A DNA stretch of 64,000 nucleotides from Xenopus tropicalis. Lineage: Eukaryota; Chordata; Amphibia; Anura; Pipidae. The position numbers and the translations under genes were made by a program. The stretch lies in the NCBI RefSeq assembly GCF_000004195.4, contig NC_030678.2, positions 137,083,047 to 137,147,046 on the forward strand, read 5' to 3'. Under the pieces are notes generated by a model that saw nothing but the letters and a program-made list of their open reading frames with translations, searched no databases and was not told where the DNA came from. Positions 1 to 11,000 of this stretch are shown here, piece by piece; the stretch's first letter is position 1; each line of letters begins with the position of its first letter.

Positions 1-95
1 TGCATTTTTTTGCTAACAGGAGCACCAGCCGGGGTATCAGGTAAGTGAATACAATCACTGGGGGTGCCTAGCATTTTGGTATCTATCTCCTTTAA
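1..95. repeat. T2-type MITE, right part, cut by window edge
   Basis: The stretch ends in ATCTCCTTTAA, and its body (AGCACCAGCC, GGGGTGCCTAGCATTTTGG) matches the complete element at 8002-8225. TTAAAGG termini and a TTAA target define the T2 MITE family of Xenopus. The left end lies outside the window. Confidence 0.6.
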
Positions 96-534
96 AAATG
101 GTGCTTAATGATTCAATGTCACCGACTAACTAAAACTTGTGTATTATAATATTATAGTGAATAAAGTACCTCTTTCATAAAATATGAGGCTATTTCTGCC
201 TCATGCTATTATATGGTCACAGACCATCAGTGACTTATCCTTATATTTTACAATGGGGTGACATTATTCACTACATAAAGTCTGCTAAATGATGTTATTT
301 ATTTCACAAGATTAGAATGGCTGTGACTGACAATGGTAGGGTCCTGTCCAGTTATGACCTGGAATGCCCAGATTTTCAAGGGGCTGTCCGGGTCATTGTG
401 GATGCAATAATCCCACCCCTGATGTCATCATGCAACAGAAACATCATCACAACACAGAGCTTCTTGTCGTGGATACAAAATAGACATGTATTTTAGCAAA
501 AAAAATCCTAGGGGAAGCAAATTATAGGCTGAGA

Positions 535-682
535 TTGGCAGTATACATGGTTTTCATGCAACTAAAGCTTGCCTCAAAGCCAGGAATTCAAAAATAAGCA
601 CCTGCTTATTGGCCACTGGGGGCAATAGCCACGGGGTTGGTTAGCAACATGTTGCTAGATAGCTACTGGTTGGGGATCACTG
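535..682. repeat. hAT-type repeat fragment, CAGTGATCCCCAACC family
   Basis: The right end reads GGTTGGGGATCACTG, and the body has a segment (TTCAAAAATAAGCACCTG and GCAACATGTTGCT) also found in the copies at 17867-18497 and from about 46116. The copy at 17867 shows an 8-bp target duplication, which supports the hAT superfamily. The left end was not located here. Confidence 0.55.
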
Positions 683-768
683 CTCTATGGTATTGTATTT
701 TCTTGCGTTTTGTAATGGTGACATGTAGCTGGCTACTAGCAGCTCCCTGTCTAATAGCCCTGATAGCA

Positions 769-885
769 TACCTTCCAACTGTCCCAATTTTCTTTGAATA
801 ATCTTGATTTTAACAGCTTAGCCCGCAGTGCCATATTCTTATTGAAAAGTCCCTAATTTCCATTTGATCTCCTGCTCTGAACACC
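769..885. repeat. Dispersed repeat, inverted copy of 28581-28700
   Basis: The sequence GCATACCTTCCAACTGTCCC, followed by blocks around TTTTAACAGCT and GGAGATCAAA in reverse complement, occurs again in opposite orientation at 28581-28700. The copies are diverged but collinear over about 110 bp. No termini or coding content are visible, so the class is unknown. Confidence 0.5.
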
Positions 886-1018
886 AAAAAAGATAAAAAG
901 TTCCTCAAACTTAATTGGATAAGTAGCTTTTGGCAGAGAGCACAGAATACTCAACAGCTACACTTAGATACAATTGTAACTAATAAGTGAAACAGGTCTC
1001 TTGGGGGAAGCTGGCTAT

Positions 1019-1308
1019 ACATGTTACAATTATGATCTTTTGGAAAGATCATTCCTACCCTTCACTGACATTCAGGGCTGAATCGTCAGAAATGGAGGTA
1101 GAAACAATAGGAATTCTATCCCTATCTGATGATTTAACCCTAAACGCAGCTTTTGCTCAGGTGCCTTCAATGGCGGCCAATCAAAATCTTTTGTCCCACT
1201 TGATCAACGAGACGGCAGATATCCAAGGCTTTGCGATAGCGGTTGTCTTGTCGATCGTCCATACACGCACCGAATATCGTACGAAACGAGGTCTGTGTAT
1301 GCCCAGCA
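1019..1308. repeat. GGCCATACACG-family palindromic MITE, decayed
   Basis: It starts AGCTGGCTATACATG and ends with TATCGTACGAAACGAGG and TGTATGCCCAGC, the same order of blocks as the better copies at 17888, 31735 and 54179. An open reading frame across it arises from the repeat and is not a gene. See 31735-32066 for the target-site evidence. Confidence 0.65.
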
Positions 1309-1659
1309 ATTTCACCTTCATTATCAAAACTCATAAAACAAGATGTGTTCAAACTTTACATAACCTGACAAATTTCGTAAAATGTGAGTGGTAATTAGGG
1401 AATTAAGTCACAGGGGGACCTTTCTGCCTTTCTTTTTGTCTCTCTTTGCATTTTTCAAACGTTGGAAGGCATGTAATAGTAACTATGCCAATATGAGAGC
1501 CCTCAATGGTTAATTTGATTGCCACAAGCAAACGCTGTTTTCTGACATGTTCAGGCACCTTTACGTTATTTTAAGTGCTTAATTATTTTTATTTTAGAAG
1601 ACCACTTCTTTTGCCGCACTATTTTATAACATGTTCTTGAATCCCATGCGTGGTTTCTG

Positions 1660-2000
1660 AGCTCTGTGACAGGCGATGGCGCCCTTCAGACTAGCGAGTT
1701 TCAGTGTTGTCTTCATTCACTTCCGCTCCCACATTCTGTCTTGCTCGAGTGGAAAGCTATTAATCCCAGCTGCCGAGCGATTCCTCCGTTCCCCTGCCGC
1801 TAAAGACTTTCCCCAGCGCCCTTAGCCATGCTGTCCCGACTCCTTAAGGAGCACCAAGGCAAGCAGACGGAACGGAAAGAAGCGCAAGGTGAGCTAACCG
1901 TGCCCGGTGTGTGAGGCCCAGCCGGCTGCGCGAATCCCCGAGCTCGAGTGATCGCTGTCGCTGCGGCTCTTGTGGGAAGATCTCCATAGTAACGGGATTC
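1660..2000 (+). promoter_or_regulatory. bloc1s1: CpG-rich promoter region of bloc1s1
   Basis: CpG dinucleotides are clearly denser here than in neighbouring unique sequence, and the stretch surrounds the bloc1s1 start codon at 1828. It holds the first splice donor at 1889. No TATA box is obvious, which suits a CpG-island housekeeping promoter. The exact transcription start cannot be read from the sequence. Confidence 0.6.
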
Positions 2001-5000
2001 TGTCCCCTCCGACTTGTATGATATTGCAAGGTTCCAGTACAGTATGCAAACAGATAGTGGCTTCAAACATGATATATATTTGTTATAACTTCCAGTTGGG
2101 GAGTGGGGCAGGGTCCTATCGGAAATAGGAAGTAGAGCGTTACTGCACTCCTATAAACACTGTCAGTGTGCTGCGTCTTGTAAAAACCCCTTAATTATAT
2201 CACTTGAGTGGGCTGAACATTCAAATGGCTACATAAATTGGGACAATATAGATAGCCCCCCCTAAATTTACATTTAGCCCCCCCCCCCAAAAAAAACCCA
2301 TCTAGAACCAGACCTGTAGAGGAAGCACCCTCTGTAGTTACACCCCTGAGTACAGGGGATATTTTTGTGAATCCGTGGCAAAAGCTTGACTTTTATGGGT
2401 CCCTCTGCTAAAATATTTTGACTTCCCCTCCCCATTGCACATAGATTGGATGGGGGCAGGCTGGAGTGTGGGTGCCAGGGTGATGTGGGTGATAGGCAGG
2501 ATCCCCTGTGGCTGCATGGACTGCTTTTATGTACTAGATAAAGTAAAGAACAGGCCTCACATACTGGGAGTCATCATGTAGAAAAAAGTATTAGGCAGTA
2601 GACTCCAAAAATTGAAATAAAATCATAAGTTTATTTAATCAACACTAGATGCTACTTGGCCTTACGCGTTTCGTACCGCATGGTACTTAATCATAGCCTA
2701 TTATTAAGTACCATGCGGTACAAAACGCGTAAGGCCATGTAGCATCTAGTGTTGATTAAATAAACTTATGATTTTATTTCAATTTTTGGAGTCTACTGCC
2801 TGATACTTTTTTCTTCAAGTCCTGCAGTGCCTGACATTTTCAATTTTTGGATTTCCTAAATGGTCCCCTCAAGCTGAAGGTCTGGGGCATGAGCACCCAG
2901 GCCCATCTATACTTTTGGTGAGATAATATATCTACTTACAAACTCATGAGCATTATTCTATATGTTTGTCATCACTGTAGAAACAGTATACTCAGCTTAT
3001 TGTAAGCTCTTTTTGTATAGGGTTGGCACCTTCTTTTACTAATAATTACATTTATATATATATATATATATATATGTATGGAATGCTTATTAGTCTGCAT
3101 TATGTGTTTTTCATTTAATTGCATGGCCTGCAAATAGTACAGTAAGAGAGTTACAGGTTTTAGCTATTGATTTATAAATAAAGGTAGTCCACACAGTCTT
3201 ATGTTTCACTGTTTCAGGGTCTGCTATTGCCTGAGGTGGCTAGTATACAGTGGCTTGCAAAAGTATTCAGCCCCCTTGAACTTTTACACATTTTGTCACA
3301 TTACAGCCACAAACATGAATCAATTTTACTGGAATTCCACGTGAAAGACCAATACAAAGTGGTGTACACGTGAGAAGTGGAAGGAAAATCATACATGATT
3401 CCAAACATTTGTTACAAATAAATAACTGCAAAGTGGGGTGTGCGTAATTATTCAGCCCCCTGAGTCAATACTTTGTAGAACCCCCTTTTGCTGCAATTCC
3501 AGCTGCCAGGCTTTTAGGGTATGTCTCTACCAGCTTTGCACATCTACAGACTGAAATCCTTGCCCATTCTTCTTTGCAAAACAGCTCCAGCTCAGTCAGA
3601 TTAGATGGACAGCGTTTGTGAGCAGCAGTTTTCAGATCTTGCCACAGATTCTAACACATGGATATGTTTTGGTTTAAACCATTCCATTGTTGCCCTGGCT
3701 TTATGTTTAGGGTCGTTGTCCTGCTGGAAGGTGAACCTCCGCCCCAGTCTCAAGTCCTTTGCAGACTCCAAGAGGTTTTCTTCCAAGATTGCCCTGTATT
3801 TGGCTCCATCCATCCATCAACTCTGACCAGCTTCCCTGTCCCTGCTGAAGAGAAGCACCCCCAGAGCATGATGCTGCCACCACCATATGTGACAGTGGGG
3901 ATGGTGTGTTCAGAGTGATGTGCAGTGTTAGTTTTCCGCCACACTAGGGGAATTCACAAAAGTGGTGATATTGAGACAAAATAAAAGTGGAGATAGATTT
4001 GTCGGATTTTCCACCTAATTCACAAACCCCTATCTCCACTTTTGTGAATTTGTCTTTTAAACAGACAGTTTTCAGATTTTGTCATCTTCCTGACAATTTT
4101 TTTATGAATTTGCCTTTAGCTCTTAGTAAATCTGTCGGTGCCATCAAACCCAGTCCCACAGCTACATGAGCCTTGGGATAAGGATTTTACCAGCAGGATT
4201 TTGCATTTCATTTGCCATATATCATTTCACTTTGGGGCATTTCCTGAGGGGTAATTTTGGTTTTCCCAGTGAAACTATACATCATTTTTTTCCGGACAAT
4301 CTGGGCTTTCTAATGTTTTCTATATTTATGTGTAATTCCACTTCTGTGACACGATTTAGGGGTCTAAATACCGTCTTCTCTAGCCCCTACTCATTACTGG
4401 GCAGCAGCAATCCGGCCCACACACCAACATGCCCGGTGAATAGAGGTCCAACAGGCCAACGGGGTTTTTATCCAGTGCCCTGTTGGGCCAGTCCAACCCT
4501 GTACCCCAATATCCCAGTTTGGGTGCCACTGTGTATGTGCTGTTTGCTGATCCCCAAGATGGCGGGGACCAATGCTGTCAAGCAGCTCTGTAGTTCTGGA
4601 CATGCTATGGGGGCACAGAAAAGTTGGGGCAAATGTCAGGGAAGTGATTAAAGATTAAAACTATAAAACTAGCATAATCATGCAAATGTGAGGTAAAAAT
4701 TTTTTATATATAAGATATAAATTAAACTTTTTTTAATCAGTGTTTTACTTGTTTATAAAATGTTCATGAGGCTTTTGCACCTATTGTTCTAGGGTTAGAC
4801 AGAAACTTGCCCCCTAACAATAGGCTGCTAATCCCCATTAATATGTTACTGATCCCCCAATGGGGCTCCTACCTTAGGTGTGAAATGGAGACTGGGTGAA
4901 ACCAAACAAAACAGAAGAGCTTAGAATTGATCTAACAGAGTTACACTGAGCTTTACTCCATTTTGAAAATGTCAGGGAAAAATGTCGGGAAAAAATGTCG

Positions 5001-8000
5001 TTAAAACATCGTAAAAATGTTGTTTAAAAGACAAATTCACAAAAGTGTCTGTAAACTGTCTTTCTTTCACCAAAAACGGAAAAGTGGCGGGTGAGTCGGA
5101 ATTTAGGCGGATTTCTGTTTGTGAATCTGGAGAAAGTGTTTTCCGACAGTTTTTCCACCACTTTTACTCCAAAAAAGGGCTACCTCCACTTTTGTGAATT
5201 CCCCCCATAGTGTTTTGCATTTTGGCCAAAAAGTTCCATTTTGGTCTCATCTGACCAGAGCACCTTCTTCCACATGTTTGCTGTGTCCCCCACATGGCTT
5301 GTGGCAAACTGCAAACGGGACTTCTTATGGTTTTCTGTTAACAATGGCTTTCTTCTTGCCACTCTTCCATAAAGGCCAACTTTGTGCAGTGCACGACTAA
5401 TAGTTGTCCTATGGACAGATTCCCCCACCTGAGCTGTAGATCTCTGCAGCTCGTCCAGAGTCACCATGGCTGCATTTCTGATCAGCGCTCTCCTTGTTCG
5501 GCCTGTGAGTTTAGGTGGACGGCCTTGTCTTGGTAGGGTTACAGTTGTGCCATACTCCTTCCATTTCTGAATGATCGCCACTGTAAGCCACTGTAAGTCA
5601 AGCACTTCAAAAAAATCTGTCTTTAGTCATAATGCTTAACTAGCAAAATGACAATTCGAGACATCTAAATGGAATAGGCAGAAGAGTTCCACTTAGACAA
5701 GCCAAGTGTTGGACAAGTTGCAACAAAACTTTATATTTTGCGAATCAGTAATTAAAATCATAACATATAATTAATGATGCATTTTTTTTAGACATTTTTA
5801 TTTAAAAATACCCCTTTAACAAAAAGGAATTAAACCAGGAATTAAACCTAAAGCTTTACCGGAGTACAGAGAAGTATATATGCTGGATACAGTTCTTATT
5901 TTCAGCTGACCCAAGAACCAAGTTTGTAGAATGTGATTGACCATAAATAGTTTGGTTCTAGTTATAAGATCATGCCCCAGCTACTAGGCTGGACTCCAAC
6001 CACTCTGTTTTGTATCGATACTTATATGCACTGTTCAATGACTACCAATGGAACCACCACTTGTGTTGTAATTGGCGGTTAATGCAGCCTTGGTTTATTT
6101 TCTCTTTGTAGTTAAATGCCTACTTATTTAGTGTGATCTCTGTTTTACAGAAAAGAGGAGGAAGGATGCGATTGCTGCAGCTACTACTTTGACGGAAGCA
6201 TTGGTAGATCATCTAAATGTGGGGTGAGTAAGTCAAATCTAGCTGGTTACTGAAAAGATTCACATTTAAGGAATGGTTTTGCTGAGCCCAGTATAGGTGC
6301 AGAAACCTATAGAACCAATAAGGTGACAAATAAATGTTACCTGACAATTTGTTATCCCAGGAGATTAGACATATAGCAAACTTTGAACCTTTAATTACAT
6401 AACCCCTACCTAAAACAAGATGAAGACAAGAGTACTGACCTAATAAATCCCTTTATAGAGATGATTTTAAAGGGTAAAATATTGTGAGTTGTTTTTGTTT
6501 TTTTCCATAAAATCTATTCTTACAGCATAGGAAGGAAAGACTTGCAAGTGCTGACCAGTAGTCCCACAATATGGCCAAGAGTCCCCTGTAATACTAGGAT
6601 TCCCATGAACCCTATAAACAAGCCAGGTGGTGGGGCAAACTGGTGGTTCAGTGCCCAAGTTCACTTCTGACAAGTTAATTGGCTCCTGATAAAATTGAAA
6701 AGACCTCTAAGTTAGGTAGCATCAGCTGTATTGTTTCAGGAGTCAGAACTAGTATTGCAGAGTTTATAAACACCCAGACAGATACTGTTTTCTGTAGCAA
6801 TTACTTTTACACACAACTTTAAAATCATTTAACATTTTTAATGTATTCTTGTAATGGTAGACAAATATATAAACCTCTTTGTTTAAAAATAATGCTCCTC
6901 TTTTAAAAAGTATATAGCCACATGACTCTAATGAGATACAGCTGAAACAGAAAATCTGATTTTATCTTGTTCAGGCCATAGAATAGATATTTTGCTAAAG
7001 ATACATGGATTCTAATTTCAAAAGCCAATTCTCATCCTGACATTGGACTGTGTGTTGGTATATTTCTGGTCCAATGAATTCAGAAAGTTGTACAGTACAG
7101 GGAACTTTAGAGGGTTTTTTTTAAAAAAAAATGTTTAAATCATCCAACAGAACAGTTCTGAATCACAGCAAAACATCAGGGTCGCTAATATTTCAGTGTT
7201 GTGCCCTTTCCTGTATGTTTATAGCTAATTATTTCCTGTAATTATGTTACTTCATCTGCCTCTTTCCTGTAACAAATTAACAGCCAAAGTCATGAATGTG
7301 AGTCATGACAAGATCAATAAAGAAGAAGTTAATAAATCTTTTTTCACCTCTCATATGCAATACTGACATATGCCTGGACTGGCCCAATGGCAAGAGGGCG
7401 AGTGCACTGCATAGCCCTTAGCTGTCTGTAGAAAGTGCTATACACGCACCGATATTATTGTGCAAAACCTCATTTTGTACGATATTCGATGTGTGTATGG
7501 CGGCTCAACGAGACGACAGATATCGCAAATGCTGCGGATATCAGTCATCTCGTCAATCAGGCAGGTTAAAAGATTTCGCTGAGGCTCCGTTCAAGGCGCA
7601 CAAAGGGTGCTACATACAGTAGTGGCTGCATATGGATGTCCCTTTCTAGGCACCTGGCCTGCACATCATTCAGAATACTCAAGCCAGGAAGCTTTGGAGC
7701 GGTGTATTTAATTGCTGTTTATGGCAGGTACTGGGCTCCCTTCCTCCTGCTAGCTCTGTGTCTTGCACCTAATTTTTAATAAAGAACAAGAAGCAGTGCT
7801 TAGAATGCTTTGTGCATGAGATTCTATTACTATTCATATAGCTCCATAGTTTCCTGCAGCACTTCACAGAGTAAGGGAATACAAGTACATGACCAAACCA
7901 TTAACATATACAGGCAATCATTTCCCCAACATGAACACCAACTCGGGGTATAAGGTAAGAGATTACAATCACCCCCCGGTGATTTTGCCTTTCCTTCTCC

Positions 8001-11000
8001 TTTAAAGGAGAAGGAAAGGCAAAGTCACTTTGGGGTGCCAAAATGTTAGGCACCCCCAAGTGACTTAAATCGCTTACCTCGTACCCTGGGCTGGTGCCCC
8101 TGTACGGAGAAAACAGCACCAGCCCAGGGTACCTGGAGCGCAGCGCTTCCTCCTTCCGGCTTCCTTTCTGAAAAAGCCTAACATTTTGGCACCCCCAAGT
8201 GACTTTGCCTTTCTTTCTCCTTTAAGAAAGAGTAGTGACCCCTTGATTTACCAGCGAGTAAGGCATTTGCCACTTTAGTATGGGCTGTTTCATACAGTTC
8301 TAGTAGTTTTGAGGAGAAAAAAAGGAGAGAAATTGGCTGAAAGTTGGAGAGTGTTAGATCCAAAGAAGGCTTTTAAAGGATAGGTTTAATGACTGTGTGT
8401 TTAAATGAGTGTAGGAATATGCTGAGAGAGAGATATTAAAGAAGGAAATGAGAGTCAGAGTAAAATATTGGTGACAGGAGGAATTTTGTGGCATTAGGAT
8501 TCCCGTACTTGAACCTAGCCCTTCAAAAGTGAGCCCAAAGTGTCAGCCATTGCTCTCCTATACAAAGAGCAGCAGCATATTGACTGCAAGCTAAAAGCTC
8601 TATTAATGTGTTATTTCTTTCTACATGCAGTTTTGGCATTTGCCAGTGCAACTATAGCTGTGAGACATGACTGTTAAGTACCACTCCCTCTATTAAAAAA
8701 GAGAAGTGCTCCGCAACTTAATGATTAAATTGCCATGTATCTCATTCATTGATTTAAATGTTGACTTCTCTGTGTGGCACTTTGTGCAAGATACTAGATC
8801 ACCGGAAAAAGTATGGATTAATCACCTAGTCTAGTCTTAAAGGCAAAGTATTGTTGAGAAACTAAACTTTGTAGAAGTTTCCAGCACCCTGAGACATCCA
8901 TGCTGTATATCTGTAAGCTGTTTCTCTGTTGCAAATCTACCAGGAGAAGGTTATATTTTCTGTTATTGAAAAACTGAGCTTAAGAGTTCACCCAAAAACT
9001 ATACCCCTGAACAATACAGGTCTCTATAAACATAAATTGCATTAAACCCTGCTTTCATAAAAATATACTTTTTAGCAGTATGTGCCAGTGGGTACTCCTA
9101 AATAGAAAATTACTCTTTTAAGTGCTTAGTGCCACTCCTTGGGCTCATACAATTCACGGTGCACACATACATGTAAGGTCATATGAGCTAAAGATAAGAG
9201 CTAAAGAGCTATGTATTTTTACTCCCACACTTCTTCCTGTATTAGTTAAAGCTGCATTACATAGCTAAAATCATGAATATGTAACAGAAATGACCACTGC
9301 TCAGGGTGGGGGCTTGACATCATGGGAAAAAAATATTTGCGGGAAGTATTCTGATGCTTCCCTGCTCAGTACTGATCAGAGAAGCATTTCTACCATAATA
9401 AAATCGGAACAGAAATTAATGTAAATTGTAAAAGTGCTCAAAGGAGCACTCTAAGCAGTATTACATTTTTATTCAGGTGGGTATATGGCATATACCGCAT
9501 ATACTCGAGTATAAGCCGCGTTTTTCAGCACCCAAAATGTGCGGGAAAAGTCACCCTCGGCTAGCACCCTCTTGCACCCCCTGCTAGCCGATTCCCATTG
9601 CCCCCGCCAACCCCGGACCCCTCTGGTACCTGCAGCTGTTAGTGCGCTCTTCTGCGCGCCGCAGTAGCTTCTTTCCTCATGCCTTGCTCTGCCCCAGAAG
9701 TGACATCATGAGCCCCTGCATGTCAATCCTGGCCCCCAACACAGAGCTACGGTATGTCCGAATTATAATTACCGGTAATCATAATTGATTGAAGTTAAAC
9801 ACATATCATGTGTGTTTAACTTCAATCAATCAATAATTACCTATAATTAGTACTTAAGTATTAGCAATGCTGATCAGGTATTTCCATATCATGTGATTAG
9901 TGTTGTTAATACAGATGAATACTGTTAATTATTATTATTAATTGATTTGAAGTTGAACACATACAGTACAGTAAATAATATACAGTATACAAGCAGCCTC
10001 AATGAATGTAATTGGTATTTATATTGAATATTGAAACATAGCAGTAGCTGCTGCATTTCCCACCCTAGGCTTATACTCGAGTCAATACGTTTTTCCAGTA
10101 TTAGGTACCTTGGCTTATATTCAGATCAGCTTATACTCGAGTATATACGCGAGGATATAAGCAATAATTGTCTTGCTAGTATTATCTGCCACTTGTCATA
10201 ACATCAGTTATATGCCAGGTATGCATGCATTCATAAAGCCTTTTCTTAATCACACCAGATAGAAATGGAAGAGAATTTCTTTATCCCCCCTAGATCAAGG
10301 CTATTTGCAGGAAATGACTACAGATTTTTAGTCATGGCTTCTCCTTAAGGCAGTTTTTCTTTCCCAAACAGTTTAAGCTTTGATTCAAAAATACAAGTCT
10401 ATAGAAGAGTCTCAAAATCCTGTCAGAACCTAAGTGGCAAAATGCACTGCAGACATTGTGCTTCTTGTACATGTAATTAGAGCGAGGTAATAATGTTCAT
10501 TTTAGTTATTATAAAGCAAGGTGCAGATCAATTTATATTTAGGCTGATGACAAACTAGGAGATTAGTCACACACAATAAATCTCCTCCTCTGCAATTTTT
10601 AGTTGTTCCTTGTTTAGCCCTGACAAAGCCTCTTACTTACAATTGAAACGTGCTATATCATCATTGCATTGCTAGAAAGCCCTTAACTTGTGTCAGGGTT
10701 ACAGAAAAGGCACCCAATATAGTAGGCAACTACAATACAATACATTGTGTATTCTAAGAGGCAAACACAACTGTTGTGACGTCACCTCTTCCTCCAGAAG
10801 TGCCAGTGAGGCATGTTTGTTTTGGTAAGATTAAGGAAGGAAATAGGAGCACAGCATAAAACACTACTATTTTCAGGCAATTAATAAATGGAGCTCTGCA
10901 GCCAATTATGAGGACATTGTTGGTATCGTGTAGAAAGTGTCCTTGCTGTAATACATTAAGTGCAGCATGCTGACACAGTTACTCGACAAAGGAAGAAACC

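Larger units (their letters stand above)
3248..5593 (-). mobile_element. Degraded Tc1-like transposon carrying a nested insertion
   Basis: The left terminus TACAGTGGCTTGCAAAAGT (CAGTGG from 3248) is intact and followed by a subterminal region typical of vertebrate Tc1 elements. Transposase sequence runs on the minus strand and is split by a 1.26-kb insertion at 3947-5206. At the other side only AAGCCACTGTA (5585-5595) of the opposite terminus remains, joined directly to the N-terminal half of the transposase. An internal deletion therefore seems to have removed the first part of the gene and nearly all of that terminal repeat. TA dinucleotides flank both ends (3246-3247 and 5594-5595). It lies in bloc1s1 intron 1. 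Confidence 0.85.

Noticed and set aside
987..1394. 135-codon open frame near the bloc1s1 promoter
   Set aside because: It follows a palindromic MITE copy and encodes the same words as other MITE copies.
4166..4651. 161-codon open frame
   Set aside because: It lies inside the nested non-autonomous element and resembles no transposase or host protein I know.
10590..10690. CTGACAAAGCC followed by GAAACGTGC as a fourth foldback-type arm
   Set aside because: The segment between does not pair into a stem and no AATAAA or mirror arm follows; at best a decayed relic.
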